A stretch of 64,000 nucleotides of DNA from positions 7,841,942 through 7,905,941 of the forward strand of contig NC_063063.1 in NCBI RefSeq assembly GCF_018812025.1, read 5' to 3'. A program made the translations under genes and the position numbers. This DNA comes from Megalobrama amblycephala. Taxonomy: Eukaryota > Chordata > Actinopteri > Cypriniformes > Xenocyprididae. Below the pieces are notes generated by a model. It did not search any database and was not told the DNA's origin. It saw only the letters and a list, made by a program, of their open reading frames with translations. Shown here piece by piece: positions 13,952 through 26,648 of the stretch; within the stretch, counting starts at the first letter, position 1; each line of letters begins with the position of its first letter.

Positions 13952-16900
13952 AATGAAAATAATATGAAATATTTTTAATATTGTACAATAATATTTCTAA
14001 TTTTTTTTATTATTTGATTAGAAATGAATGGTGCATAAATATGAGGTGAATGTAGTCTAGTAAATAAAATAAAATATATATATAACTTAAAAATAAAAAA
14101 TAAAAATGTTACACTTTGGTCTGTTTTGACCGCCAAGGATTACAAGTGTGACCCCTAAATGAGGAGTAACGGAGGGATTAATTTTGATGGAGAATGAACT
14201 ATATAATTTTGTCATTGGTTTATGATGTACTTTGGTGGATGGCAGTTCTAATGTTTCTACTTCCTGTTTCTATTTTTCATTTCTATTTGTTTGTGCCTCA
14301 GGTGTCATTGAGAATTTGCATGCTGCAGCCTTATAAGAATGCCCTGTCCAATTCCTTGTACTGTCCAGACTACATGGTTGGCCAAATCACCACAGAACAG
14401 GTAAAACAACATTTTGGGAGGAATTCATTTTTTTGTATCTTTGCACAAACTCATTTGAATCTTTTCAAGTATAATGTATTTGATGTATAATAGTTAATAT
14501 ACACACTTATGACCACACATCAATTCCTAACATTCTTTATTAATGCACCAATTTAGGACGTTGCTTAAAGGGTTAGTTCACCCTAAAATGAAATTTCTGT
14601 CATTAATTACTCACCCTTGTGTTGTTCCACAACTGTAAGATCTTCTTTCATCTTTGGAACACAAATTAAGATATTTTTGATGAAATCTGAGAGGTTTTTT
14701 TAATGCCCCATAGAAAGTAATTATCGTCATTCAAGGTCCAGAAAGGTATTAAAGACATTGTTAAAATAGTCAATGTGACTACAGTGGTTGTACAGTGGTT
14801 TCTTCTCTACCCGGTCAGACTCCTACACTGACGCAGTGAACGCAGCCCAGAGCTTCCGTGTTTATGTCCAAATGCCGGATCAGTATTGGCCAGCTCCTGC
14901 GTCAGCATCACACGCATGTGTCTTGGTGCTCACGTGAACGGCGTCGGCCAATAATGAGCTGGCATTCAATTGTAAATTTTCGTCACTTTATAACATTAAA
15001 GCTGCAGTAGGGAGTTTTTAGAAAACATTGACTTAGCCTGAAAATTTGAACAAGCACAACTCACAGGTCACTCCCCCTTGCTCTCTGCTGCGCTACAGCC
15101 CTCCCTCCACAGCTCCTTCCCCATCACAACGGAGCCTGCCGTGAACGCGCAGGCTAGTAAGGGATAAACAGTTATGGCACATTCACTGGTACAGACGAAA
15201 CATCAACAATATGATTTACATTGACTATGGCCTGCCCATACTTTGACTACAAACTTGGTCCTCAAAACATTACGTATTTTGCAATACATGTAATGTAACT
15301 ATATGACGTTGCACTATTTCTGTATAAGTAATAAATAGCTAGTAAGATAATATAACGGTAACTAACGTTACAGTATGCAAGTAATTATTCTATCAATATG
15401 TAATGCTAAATAAGGTTTGCTAGTACATTATTTCAGCAACATGACAAGCCAGTGAATTAGCAGGTTTCAATATTTGCTTTGCACAGTGCGTGACATTTTA
15501 TCTGTATGTTATGCGGCTAGAGTTTTGACACCGAGTCAATGGGCTCCGACGAGGAATTCACACCCACAGCGACTTCGAGGAGTCAACGGGCGGGGAGAAG
15601 AGGAAGCATCAGGCAGGAGACGGGCAGGCCTGTTTTGAAATTATCTTAGTTGTGTAGTTCTTAAAAAATTAAACAAATCAAGCAGGGATACTTACTTGTG
15701 AAGCAGAAATGTGGCTAACTCTGCATCAGTTTTTAATCCTTTCAGGACACGTAGCTCCCTCCACCTCGGAAAAGCCGCTCCGATATTTACCCTCGTTTTA
15801 TTTCGGGCTCTATCTAATTCTTTCTTTTTGGCTTTTTATCATCGTCATCTGTCTTTTTCCGTTTACCCGTCTTTATTTTATGAGCAGGTGCCACTCGAGG
15901 AATTGGCAGTTTGGATTGTTTGTCCGGCATAAGCAAAGCTGCGGCACACCGGTAATCTTGAATTTGACGCCTGTACGCGGCGCTGGCGCTGTGCATAAGA
16001 GGAGTGTGATCAGCGCTCACGCAAGCTTGATTGACACTGCTAAGACACTCCTCCTGGCTCTAATTGGTTGTTTCTTACCGGGAGCGGTATATTTCTGCAA
16101 ATGGCAATAGGACCACTGGGAGGAGCCAGAGGAGCTTGATTTTTTTCACAGATTATCTGTCACATATTCTACTGTCAGGACATAATGACAGGTTTAACAA
16201 ATATGTAAAAAATACATTTTTACAAAAGTTACCTACTGCAGCTTTAAGGTTGAACCACTGTAGTCACGTTGACTATTTTAACAATGCCTTTACTTTTCTA
16301 TTGGGGATTAAAAAACCCTTGGATTTCATCAAAAATATCTTAATTTCATGAACAAAGGTCTTATGGGTTTGGAACAACATGAGGGTGAGTAATAAATGAC
16401 AGAAATGTAATTTTGGGTAAACTAACCCTTTAAGAACAGTAAACAACATGTAAATAACAATCCTGCAACTGCACAAATATATCTACCATGGTATTTAATA
16501 GTACAGCAAATAATTGTGTATTATGCATTGCAAATAAAAGTTCAATTTTGCTGTTTTCTGTATTTTTATGTCTTTTTACACAGATGCACAGCTTTGTTCA
16601 GAACAACTTCACAAGTGCAAGAATGGCCCTTGTTGGTCTTGGTATGTTATTATATTTTTACAGAAAAACATTTAATCTGACCCAAAAAAGGCAATGAAAT
16701 CAGTTATTTGTACTGTACAGGTTGCCACTTTTTATAGTGTTTGTAAATGATGTGGTACATTAAGATTGCTTGTATGTTATTGTGTAGGTGTGGATCATAC
16801 CATACTTAAGCAGGTTGGCGAGCAGTTCCTGAACATCCGCAGTGGAACAGGCACTGTTGGATCCAAAGCCGTGTACCGTGGAGGTAGAGAACATTATTAC

Positions 16901-19900
16901 TCCTAAAACAGTAATGCATGTTAAAAACACATCATACAAAACACATTATTTGTTAGGAATTAAATTACATAATGTAAAGAGCTTGTCTGTGACATTTGTT
17001 GAATCTAGTGCGCATCCTGACTTGATTTTAATCACTCTAATGGACAGCAACACTTAAAGGGATAGCTCACCCAAAAATGAAAAGTCTTTTCACCCAAAAA
17101 TCTGACGCTTCAAAACATTCATAAAGTGATCGTAAAAGAAATGCATATGAAATCCATATTTTTATATTTTAATCCTAGTGTTCTGTAGTGACACGATCGC
17201 TCAGTAGTCCAATATGTAGTTTGCTTTCAGGTCATGTGTGTGCTAGCGAAATGCTTTTACACTTTATAGGCTTTCACAGTAACAATTTGCTTAACCTTTA
17301 TATTTAATGCATTATAAAAATCTCTGGCCCTGTTCTCCAGGTGAGCTGAGGCATCAGACCGGAGGAGGACTGGTTCATGCGGTGGTGACGAGCGAAGGTG
17401 CAAGTGCAACATCAGCTGATGCCATGGCATTCAGCATACTGCAGCATGTGCTCGGAGCAGGACCACGTGTTAAGAGAGGCTCCAACACTACAAGCATACT
17501 GAGTCAGGCCATCTCAAAGGTCACAGCTCAGCCCTTTGATGTGAGTATCACTTTATGAGACCTTCAGCTCAAAAAAGCCTTTTATGAAGGACTCTGTAAC
17601 TGTGTCTGTCTTGCTTTGTTGCAGGCCTCTGCCTTCAATGCCAACTACACTGACTCTGGTCTGTTTGGAGTGTACACCATCTGCCAGGCTAACGCTGCCA
17701 AAGACGTACGTGTGATTTACATTATGCTCTGTTTTAACATTAATTTATTTTATGCGTGGTGCTAGCCAAGGCTATGGGTTTGATCTCTAAGAAACATCTC
17801 ATTTATGATTGACTTAATTATGATGAAAGAAATCATAAATAAGCAAATGTTCAAGAAACAAGGAATTAATATTATCTTAATTTTGGAAACAATATTGCCA
17901 GTTACTGTTTATGTTCTATTGGAAATAGTTCCAAACTAATTTAAAGCAGAATTAATCATTGTGTGTTTCTGAACAACACACAGAAATGGTGTTTGATTCA
18001 TGAATGAATCAGTGTTTCTGAACGAATGAGTCAGTGATTCGCTCTTAAAGGATTAGTTCACCCAAAAATGAAAATTCTGTCATTTATTATTCACCCTCAT
18101 GCCGTTCCACACCTGTAAGACCTTCGTTAATCTTCTGAACGCAAATTAAGATATTTTTGTTGAAATCTGATGGCTCTGTGAGGCCTGCATAGCCAGCAAT
18201 GACACTTCCTCTCTCAAGATCCATAAAGGTACTAAAAACATATTTAAATCAGTTCATGGTGAGTTCAGTAGTTCAATATTAATATTATAAAGCGATGAGA
18301 ATATTTTTGGTGTGCCAAAAAAACAAAATAACGACTTATATAGTGACGGCCGATGTCAAAACACTGCTTCATGAAGATTCGGAGCGTTATGAATCAGCGT
18401 ATCGAATCAGCGGTTCGGAGCGCCAAAGTCACATGATTTCAGCAGTTTGGCGGTTTGACACGCGATCTGAATCATGATTCGACACGCATATTCATAACGC
18501 TCCGAAGCTTCCTGAAGCAGTGTTTTGAAATCGGTCATTACTATATAAGTCGCACCAAAAATATTCTTCGTCGCTTTATAATATTAATATTGAACCACTG
18601 TACTCACATGAACTGATTTAAATATGTTTTTAGTACATTAATGGATCTTGAGAGAGGAAATGTCATTGCTGACTATGGAGGCCTCACTGAGCCATCAGAT
18701 TTCAACAAAAATATCTTAATTTGTGTTCGGAAGATTAACGAAGGTCTTGCGGGTGTGGAACGACATGAGGGTGAGTAATTAATGACATTAATTTCATTTT
18801 TGGGTGATTTTTATTTTTACACAAATACAAATGTGAAGCTTTAGTAAAATAGCCAGTGATTGTAAAGTACATGCAGCATTTTAGGGGCTTTCGCACCGGA
18901 GGAACCTTTTTATAGTTCTTAGAACTAATAGCAGAAGTACTCACTTTTTGGAACTGGGAACAGTTTTATTTCTAGGAATGCCTGTTGGGGAACTAAATTA
19001 GCTCCTACCTCAGAGTAGGGTCTACCCCAGCACAATAGGAAATGCCCGTGAAGTAAGCGTACGCTGATTGGATGAACGCACGTGAAACACCAGCACCCGC
19101 TTTTTTGTTTCTTTTTTTTATGTGTACACACACACAGATTAGCCTATATTTTTACTCTGCGATAACTCTACAAACATGGAAAACAGTGACAGATGGACCG
19201 CTCAACCTTTACGGTAAGGAGAAAATCCAACGCGAGGGGACCAAGCGAAGCATGAAACATGTATTTCTTAGCAATCGACATTGGGCATCAACCGCACGGC
19301 AAACGCTAATACTTTTTCATATCCTGTTTTCTTTATTTGTATCACAGTTCTATCTAATAATGTATAAGACAGGAAACTAATGAAGATGGAGAATGGGAGC
19401 GCTGTGTTATCAGTATGTATGTATGATGTAAAAATAAAAGTCACAACAACAAGCGCAGCTTACATCACTTCAGAGTTCCTATTGGCGGTGCGAATGCAAC
19501 CAGGAAAATGGTCCGAGGGGAAACATTTTGTTCTTGGGGAACCACCCTGGTGGCTAGTTCCATAACTAAGTTCCTTTAACTACCTGGTGCAAAAGCCCCT
19601 TTTGTTGAAAAAAGACTTTAGTACATGGTGTTACCCATGAGACTAAAGGTTATTTATATAAAATGTTGTTTTTTTCTGTTCAGGTAATCAAAGCAGCAGT
19701 TGGTCAAGTGAATGACATTGCTCAAGGAAACCTTTCAGCGGCTGACCTCAGCAGAGCTAAGTGAGTTTTCATCATCTGGGTAGCTTGAGTGCAGTACATT
19801 TTAGAACTTGAGTGCAGTACATTTTATATTGTACACAATTCATGTATTTGTTTTCACGTAATTATTAATGTATTTGGTCTGAGCAGGAATCAGTTGACAG

Positions 19901-21071
19901 CCGAGTACCTAATGTCTATTGAGAGTTCCGAGGGCTTAATGGAAGCTATTGGATCACAAGCGCTGGCAGAGGGTACCTACCATTCCCCTGAGGCTGTGAC
20001 CCAGAAAATTGATGCTGTGTCTTCGGCTGATGTTGTCAACGTAAGCAAATGTTTTCTCTTATCCCAGTGCAAAGGCTCTAGGATGGTAACACAAGGATAT
20101 CATAGGTTCAATCCTGGGTAAAGACAACCTCCCACCATTGTGCTGTACAAAATGTTTAATATTTTTTGGTCACTACATAATTTCACTACATAATATCCAT
20201 TGGTGTTATTTATAGTTGGCATAAAAAAGACCCAGGTATACTTAATTTTCCACTTTCCGCTGCGTCTCGCATCATTTCCACACAGCTTTCAAAGTATACT
20301 CGTTTGCTGAAGCTCAGATAGACAATTTGGACATGTGCAGTACAATGACTTTTTTTTTTTAATTCTACCAGACATCAGAGGGCAGCAATCAGTCTTGTCA
20401 TTTACAGGACTCGCTCAGAAGGATAGAAGAAGAAAAGTAGCGGAGCCGCTATACTTGCATGTAAAGATTACAACAAGAACCAACACAAAAATGATAGAGA
20501 AGGATAGGCAGCTTTGTTTACTGTTATGTATCTTTTCTTTCTGTACTCTTCTTTGACTACTGCACAGTACATCACAACTGTGCATATTGCCACCTAGTGG
20601 ACTCTTCTGTCTCAACATTCACCTTGCTTATCCGCTGCTGTACGCGCACACAAAAATTAAGCCCAAAGTATATTTCGGCCGTCCGTATCCGTGTACCATC
20701 CGCTTGATGTAAATCGGGATGGTCCGCATTGTATGTGCAAGTGACTTGAGCACCTTTGAGAACAGCAGTCCAGTAGTGGACAGTGCATGGGCCTTTCACG
20801 GAACACGGACGGCCGAAGTATAGTTTGGTTTTAAGGCTATTTTAAAAATATATTCTGAAAAATAGTAATAATCCATAAGTGGGTGTCCAACATGGTCATG
20901 TATCTTTTGCTAATAATAGTGTATTTAAGGCTTTATCATTTGGATTGGAATTTTGTATAACAAAATTGGTCTCATTCTGTTTTTCAGGTGGCAAAGAAGT
21001 TCATGTCTGGCAAAAAGACTATGGCCTCCAGTGGACAGTTGGTCAACACACCTTTTGTTGATGAAATCTGA
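8360..21071 (+). CDS. uqcrc2b: Cytochrome b-c1 complex core protein 2, frame broken twice
   Basis: Core subunit 2 of mitochondrial complex III (M16 peptidase-like fold, matrix side). Coding exons: 8360-8392, 10028-10114 (or alternative 10149-10250), 11724-11874, 11966-12030, 12316-12372, 12460-12584, 14302-14400, 16584-16641, 16788-16883, 17341-17540, 17625-17705, 19684-19760, 19887-20040, 20988-21071. Landmarks: [86 protein letters not shown]-terminus NTPFVDEI. Start ATG gives a basic MRGIRGIS presequence. Two exons each carry one base too many: near 11805 and near 14331. Discounting these, the length is 454 residues (human 453). All splice sites are intact, so assembly error or a very recent lesion fits better than an old pseudogene. 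The letter b is a guess from teleost naming. Confidence 0.92.
8727..8800. repeat. (CTAT)n tetranucleotide microsatellite
   Basis: About 18 uninterrupted CTAT units in intron 1 of uqcrc2. Confidence 0.97.
8951..9790. repeat. Fold-back interspersed repeat with (TA)n flank
   Basis: A TA run (8955-8986) leads into ACACTACCAGTCAAAAGTTT. The left arm (about 8987-9250) is inverted in the right arm (about 9580-9790): CAGCATCGTTACTCCAGTC at ~9192 reappears as its reverse complement, with one difference, at ~9612. This is a common fish repeat family, lying in uqcrc2 intron 1; the same family recurs in intron 6. Confidence 0.75.
10028..10114 (+). other. uqcrc2 alternative exon 2a
   Basis: 29 codons, phase 0 at both ends, with TTTTCAG acceptor and GTCAGT donor. 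It encodes [11 protein letters not shown] then an Ala/Glu-rich stretch ending FLPQEVQ, which joins to VTKLPSG. It corresponds to the human RFYSLKVAPKVK region: the end of the targeting presequence and the mature N-terminus. Confidence 0.8.
10149..10250 (+). other. uqcrc2 alternative exon 2b
   Basis: 34 codons, phase 0 at both ends, with a TTTCCACAG acceptor and GTATGT donor. It encodes [11 protein letters not shown] through [11 protein letters not shown], again joining to VTKLPSG. Its tail resembles the human AGAPPQPQDLE segment more than exon 2a does. Only 34 bases separate it from exon 2a, too few to be spliced as an intron, so the two should be used alternatively. Confidence 0.75.
12899..13947. 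repeat. Long fold-back repeat between two (TA)n tracts
   Basis: The left end ACAGTCCAAAAGTTTGGAAC (~12940) is mirrored by GTTCCAAACTTTTGGACTGT (~13855). Most of the ~940-base interior pairs as an imperfect inverted repeat, and it is bracketed by TA microsatellites at 12903-12935 and 13875-13947. Same family as the repeat in intron 1. Lies in uqcrc2 intron 6. Confidence 0.8.
14564..16434. mobile_element. AGGGTTAGTTCACCC-type MITE, split by a nested element
   Basis: The left end TTAAAGGGTTAGTTCACC (~14565) and right end AACTAACCCTTTAA (~16420) are inverted. The two halves together resemble the other copies in the window once 15000-16243 is removed. Lies in uqcrc2 intron 7. Confidence 0.75.
14996..16247. 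mobile_element. Nested element with TTAA target duplication
   Basis: The element occupies 15000-16243, starting AGCTGCAGTAGG and ending CTACTGCAGCT (terminal inverted repeats), flanked on both sides by TTAA (14996-14999, 16244-16247). It interrupts the surrounding MITE precisely. The interior has open frames of up to ~130 codons, but none resembles a transposase I recognise, so it is probably non-autonomous. Confidence 0.8.
17056..17290. repeat. Degenerate MITE fragment
   Basis: TTAAAGGGATAGCTCACCCA at ~17056 is a diverged end of the common MITE family; the other end is lost before the acceptor of the exon starting at 17341. Confidence 0.5.
18044..18812. mobile_element. AGGGTTAGTTCACCC-type MITE copy
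   Basis: The left part (GATTAGTTCACCCAAAAATG, ~18050) and right part (ATTTTTGGGTGAT, ~18797) are inverted. The interior carries the family's paired segments around AACACTGCTTC and GAAGCAGTGTT. Lies in uqcrc2 intron 11. Confidence 0.7.
18883..19600. mobile_element. MITE with AGGGGCTTTCGCACC inverted ends
   Basis: The left end AGGGGCTTTCGCACC and right end GGTGCAAAAGCCCCT are inverted with two mismatches. The interior has no recognised gene. Lies in uqcrc2 intron 11, shortly before the exon starting at 19684. Confidence 0.65.
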
Positions 21072-21260
21072 TGGGCAATCAGTACTCACACATTTTATCC
21101 TTCAACAGTGTCTAACTCTTCATTTCACAAAAAATGAAATGAGATCGTGTTCATGATATCTTTATTGTTCCTGTAAAAAAAAAGGGTTATCAACAGTTGG
21201 TCTTGATACTTGTAGAGTAGAACTCAGCACTTGTCCATTTGAAATGTATAGATATAAATT

Positions 21261-21266
21261 AATAAA
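21261..21266 (+). terminator. uqcrc2 candidate polyadenylation signal
   Basis: AATAAA about 190 bases after the stop codon; a second lies at ~21447. Confidence 0.6.
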
Positions 21267-21837
21267 GTATCTACCAACACCAACAAACATTTATGAAAGA
21301 CGTTGTGATTTTGATCCTCTTACCACTTACACTTTGAGATCTTTATAACATCAAAGGATCAGGCTATTAAAATATGACCTTTTGGAAATCTGAATATAAA
21401 AGAATTGTGGTAATTTACCTGTGGAGTATTACTGGGTTGTTTTTACAATAAACATCGTTCAAACCATCATGAAACCTTGGAAATGTAAAAAAAAAAAAAA
21501 AAAAAGTTAAATTAACCAAAGGTAAAAACAAACAAAAGCCCATATTTAACAATATATTTAATAAAATGTTTCTAAATAAAATAAATGTTTCTCCTGCAAA
21601 TAAAAAATCAAATAATAATAAAATATTACATTCTTTAATAGCCTTGTTGCATTATTTCACAATTATAGAAACATTACAATTTACACACATTGAAATTTAT
21701 GAAATGGAAGGAATCTCTTAATTTCATTGGCCATAAAAATATATATTATTTCCACCCAGTTGTAATCGTATTTCCAGAATAGTACAGTTACTGTTTTCTT
21801 CTCATAACATTTTAGGTCAGTCCAAAGTGTCTTGTAT

Positions 21838-21841
<4 letters not shown>

Positions 21842-21874
<33 letters not shown>
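21842..21874. repeat. (CA)n microsatellite
   Basis: About 16 CA units in the uqcrc2-mosmo spacer. Confidence 0.95.
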
Positions 21875-21875
<1 letters not shown>

Positions 21876-22019
21876 CATAGACTGTAAAAAAAAAAAAAAA
21901 CATCCTCTCACTTTCAACTGCTTTTTTCCAGCAATTTTTTTTAATGTGTAAATATGAAATAATGGTTCCTTGAACAGAGCAGGAGTTAATATCAAACGTA
22001 GCAGTCAGTATGTGCTGCT

Positions 22020-22510
22020 TTAAGTCTTCCAGCGTATCTCATCCTCATAGACTGCACCAGATCTGCCAATTCTTGCTGTGAGATGTTACTCCAAGGCACT
22101 TGCAAGTTCCCGAACATATCTTGGGGGACAGATGGTTACATGTGGTTTGGCACTGCAAGGACAATCGGCTGTCCTTCCTGTCTGCCTGTAGCACTGTCTT
22201 CAGACATCTTACATTACAGACACTGCAGTTTGTTGCTCTGTTCCCAGAGAGATCTGCAGCAGGTCTATGGGACGTTCACGCAGATGATCAGGGACCCAGA
22301 GTATCTTTCTTCTGGTGTTTTTCAGAGTCGGTACAAAGGTCTCTTTAATGTCCTAATTTTTTGAAACTGTGACCTTAATTGTTTACCGTACCACCTGTAA
22401 AATGTTAGTGTCTTAAGGACTCACAGGTGCAATAATTGTTTATGGTTTATTGAACGAGCATGAAAAACATTGTTAAAACTCTTTCCGATAAAGATATGTA
22501 AAGCTTCTTT
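22020..22510 (-). mobile_element. Tc1-like transposon remnant, internally deleted
   Basis: Segments such as AAGGCACTTGCAAGTTCCCG (~22095), GACGTTCACGCAGATGATCA (~22271) and TGGTGTTTTTCAGAGTC, ending in TTAATTGTTTACCG and ATTGTTTATGG, match the 3' half of a well-known fish Tc1-like family whose transposase reads on the minus strand. The central coding region is largely deleted and the remaining frames are broken. Confidence 0.7.
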
Positions 22511-22534
22511 GAATTTTACATAATTATCTTTAAA

Positions 22535-22537
<3 letters not shown>

Positions 22538-22573
<36 letters not shown>
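22538..22573. repeat. (TA)n microsatellite
   Basis: About 17 AT units followed by a short CA tail. Confidence 0.9.
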
Positions 22574-22580
<7 letters not shown>

Positions 22581-22589
22581 TCTGAGAAC

Positions 22590-23815
22590 CAAAAAAAAAA
22601 AGTTTTGTGAATTTAGTATTTTTTCATGTCATTATTGTTTAGAGCATAATAAATAACATCATAAATAACATTTTTGAAAAATTATATTTTATTCATATGT
22701 TATGCTATGTCCTCTGTAGTGGACACCAGGGGCCAGCTGCATAAATTAGTCACTATATTAAGACTGTGTCTTAAGAACTAGTTTGACCAACTTACAGTTA
22801 ACCAAGGGGTAATCAATGTTATTCTTCCAATTCAAATTACATCAGTCTACCTTTTTAAGTAACAGACTTAGTGTCTTAACTTTTAAGACTAGTCTAAGTG
22901 GTTTAATGCAACTGGCCGTTTTTTTTTTTTTTTTTTTTTTAAGACATGAATAGACATGAATAGGCAAAATCAGTGGGATTTTTTTTAAATCACCAATCAA
23001 TTTTTTGTTGTTTTTATACCAAACTTTGTATAAAGATTATTCTCAACTATATTATGAAAGAAATAACAGAATGATTTTATATACCATTTTGCTTTATGCA
23101 ATATGTTTTTTTTTTTTTTTTTTTTTAATTAAAAAAAGGCCATAAGAGAGTTTTCCCATTATATACATCTATACACAGTTTCTAATTTGCATATTGTTCT
23201 TGGGGCAACATGTAATGAAAAAAAAGAAGTGTAATAAATGGACTGATAATTAGCAAGATTTTCATAATAATATCTAATATTTCATAGGAATATTGAAATA
23301 TATATATTTAATATCTTTCCTTATTCACTTGTGTCTCCCAAAATGCCTAATAAACATGCTTACTGGTGTTTTCTACAGTTAACATGAATGAAATCGTTGT
23401 CCTGTTTCGTAACAGAAATTCATATTTTGATTTGAAACCCCATAACATTTTCCCGAGGTGTTGATTTATGACAAACAATTTGAAAATTAGTCAGATTTAA
23501 ACGATAATTACGAAATAAGAGTGTTAAATTTGATAACTAAATTAATGTCAGCTATTTTTTTAAGACCAAGAAGAGGCAGTTATCAATGTGAAACATCTCT
23601 GAAAAGCCCTGAATGAGCTTTTTACATTAAAACGGTGACATGATGTATGTTGTCAGACAAATTCACTAAAAATAAAATATCCACTACAGATGACAAAAGT
23701 CTATTTCTGGGTCTCAGGAGGATAGCAGAAACTCCTATTTTGTTCATTGGTATTTCCAATGAGAACACAACTGTCAAATCAGGCTGGTGACGTCATGTGT
23801 TGCGTCATGTTCTCC
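22590..23815. other. uqcrc2-mosmo spacer, no gene seen
   Basis: AT-rich with two long poly-T runs (~22919-22940, ~23107-23127). No exon, RNA gene or delimitable transposon was recognised. The last few hundred bases precede the mosmo 5' UTR. Confidence 0.5.
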
Positions 23816-24376
23816 TGCCCCCTCCGTTATTCCTTACAAAGGGAAAACATCTCGCGAGCAGGATTTTGTTTTGAAAGCTTCGCGGACGCTGTTTTACGGT
23901 ATATTAGTTTAAACTGAAACGCGGAAGAATACAAGACGAGAAGGACAACTGTGTTTATCGGTAAAGCACGACATTTGCCAGCATACTGACTGCGAGAAAC
24001 AGGCTCGTGCGCTGTGTGGAATCTTTTCCCTTTTTCAATGATGTCCATAAATCAAGAGGGAAGATCCAGCACGGATGTAGCATCGGAATACTGCTGATTT
24101 TCCACACAGCGATGCTCAAGTATAGGCTGTTGTTAGTGGTCAGCACTGGAGAACGCGAGGGGCAATACTTCATAATGGGATGATGTGCAGTGTTGAATGC
24201 CATACTGCTGTTTGCATCATAATCCCTCAACTGATGCTATCTTCTGGATACTACTGTGATGAACTGAGAGCATCTCTGCTTCCCTCTGAAAAGAGGGAGT
24301 GAAAGTTGCCTCCATCTCATACGATCCCAAACATCAAACAGAACTCAACTCATGTAGTTCACTGACTAGTATGAAA
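23816..24376 (+). promoter_or_regulatory. mosmo promoter / 5' UTR region
   Basis: Relatively GC-rich compared with its flanks (CTCGCGAGCAGG at ~23851) and directly upstream of the mosmo start. A TCTCGCGAGC palindrome, a known TATA-less promoter motif class, lies at ~23850-23859. Transcription start not determinable by eye. Confidence 0.45.
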
Positions 24377-26588
24377 ATGGATAAACTCACCATTATTTCA
24401 GGATGTCTCTTTCTCGCAGCAGATATCTTTGCAATTGCAAGTATTGCAAATCCAGATTGGATCAATACAGGTGGCCAAGAGGGTAAGAAACTTAATGTTC
24501 AGTCAAATACCATGGTAACTCTTTAGGTAGAGCACACGTGTATCTGCATGTGCAATGTTTTTATAACTATTGAGCATTAAACAAGCACCCTTTTTTCTCT
24601 GCTGTAGTTGGACAGGTCAAGAAAGGACATTATCATATGATTTTCCTTTCTGGGTAGAACATATAAATATATAAAGCATCTGGCATTAGCTGTTAAAAGC
24701 CAGTGATTAAATGTTTTGCATTAGTGAGATGTGCAGAAGAACGCTTTTAAGGGAAATGTGTTGTTGATTACTCCGTGTGTTTGTTGCTGTATTAATGAAG
24801 TCTGTTGGGATTTGCCTTCCACAGAGATGAGATCTACCCAGCAGTTAATTAGTTGGAAAATTGTTCTGTTATGCAAACGTGGGAATAATATTAATAGAAT
24901 GTTGTTGCTGCAAATGATCTTACAGCGGATCCTCACATTTTCCACTCCACTTTAACCCTCAAATAAGATAAAAATCTTCATTAAACTTTTCTGACCTTTA
25001 ACACATTATGGGCCCCAGCAGGGTCTGCAGACATTAGTTTTGTTGAAGAAGAGCATTTTTTTTATTTATTTCACAAATTATTATGAAGAGATACCCTCCT
25101 AGATGAATATGTCACAAAACAGCTGTTCACCAGCCGTTTTTTTTTTTTTTTGTCCCATAGAGATGTAGCAGAGAACAAAAAGTACAATGCTCACTGAATG
25201 CTGAAAACATTCACCGTGCGATCTTACTGAAGAAATAATGAATTATCTATTCATCCATCCATCTGTACATCCGTCCATGACATTTTCATAAAAGCTTTTG
25301 CATAATGATGCTAAACTGAATACGGGACGGGTCGATGACGTGAGGGGTCTTTTTTTTTTTGTCCAATAATAAAAACAAAAACAAAGATATGACATCCAAA
25401 GTATGTAAGGTAGTACAACTACCTTTTATTGAATCCAAAAGGTTTTAATTATATTTTGCTACATATAAAGGTATTTTAAAGATTTTGAAGTGTCAAAAGG
25501 TAATTCGGTTTAACCGTCCAAATGCCAATACAGCCATTTCATTTGTGATTAAAATGTCCATTTTTTTATTCTGGCATGATTTTATAATATCATATATCAA
25601 CATAGTGCAAAATGGTATTAAAATTATGTGTAGAGTAGTCGTTGCTTTGTTATGAGAGAATGTCCGGAAAAATGAATTTCATTGATGTCATTTGGAGTAA
25701 CCAATATAAAGGGACCATTTTGGATCAAGTCATGTGGTCAGTATCATGTGACAGGATGTGACATCATTCAGACACCTGCAAAGTCATAAAGCAAAATAAC
25801 TAATTCTCTCTTAACTGTTTGAAAAATTCATGTTTTCACTTGCTCATACACATGTCCCGAAACATGAGGTCATTTGGTACAACCGCAATAAAACATGAAA
25901 AATGTTGTAATATTTAAAAACATTTGTACTAAATCTAAAATGTTTGATTGTCCTTTTGCTAACTAGCTAGCTAGATATCAGCCTGTTAGCATTGTTTGAA
26001 AATATCGTCATTCGGCATAACCAAAAGTGTCATTTGGTAAAACCGAAATTTTGGTTAAATGAATGACTTTTTTGGTGACAAATTTTGTCCATCTTATAAA
26101 AAATGACAAAAACAGTGTTAATTGATTATTAAAAACCACATAATCTCATTGTTAACACTTAATAAAACTTCAAAATTAATTATATCTCCATTTTTTTTGC
26201 ATTTTTAAAGACCTTATTCGTCAATGACTCGTACACTTAATTTTGATATGTGGAATTAAGCTACTTTCTGTGAATGAGCAAGGCTTTCAATTCATAAGGT
26301 AAAGAACTAAGAATGGCAATGTGGAGTAAACAGCAAAAACTATTTGTGCTACAAACCAGTATGTTCATAATGATGACAATACATTAAAATAATATGGTAA
26401 GAAATACCAGTTTGCAACAATAAGCAGCATAACTAGCCATATTGTACAGCCCACTCTCAGGTTAAAAATAAGATATAAGATTATAAGACATAATTGACCG
26501 TTCTCCCAGGCAACCAATACACACATTTATAATTTAATGATAGTGACAATGAAAACCACTTACTTTACATAACATTTATTCAGATTGT

Positions 26589-26648
<60 letters not shown>

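Noticed and set aside
15709..16110. 133-codon open frame on the plus strand
   Set aside because: It lies inside the TTAA-flanked nested element, overlaps other open frames, and resembles no known protein; likely chance.
22083..22364. 93-codon plus-strand frame between uqcrc2 and mosmo
   Set aside because: It reads the antisense strand of a Tc1-like transposase remnant.
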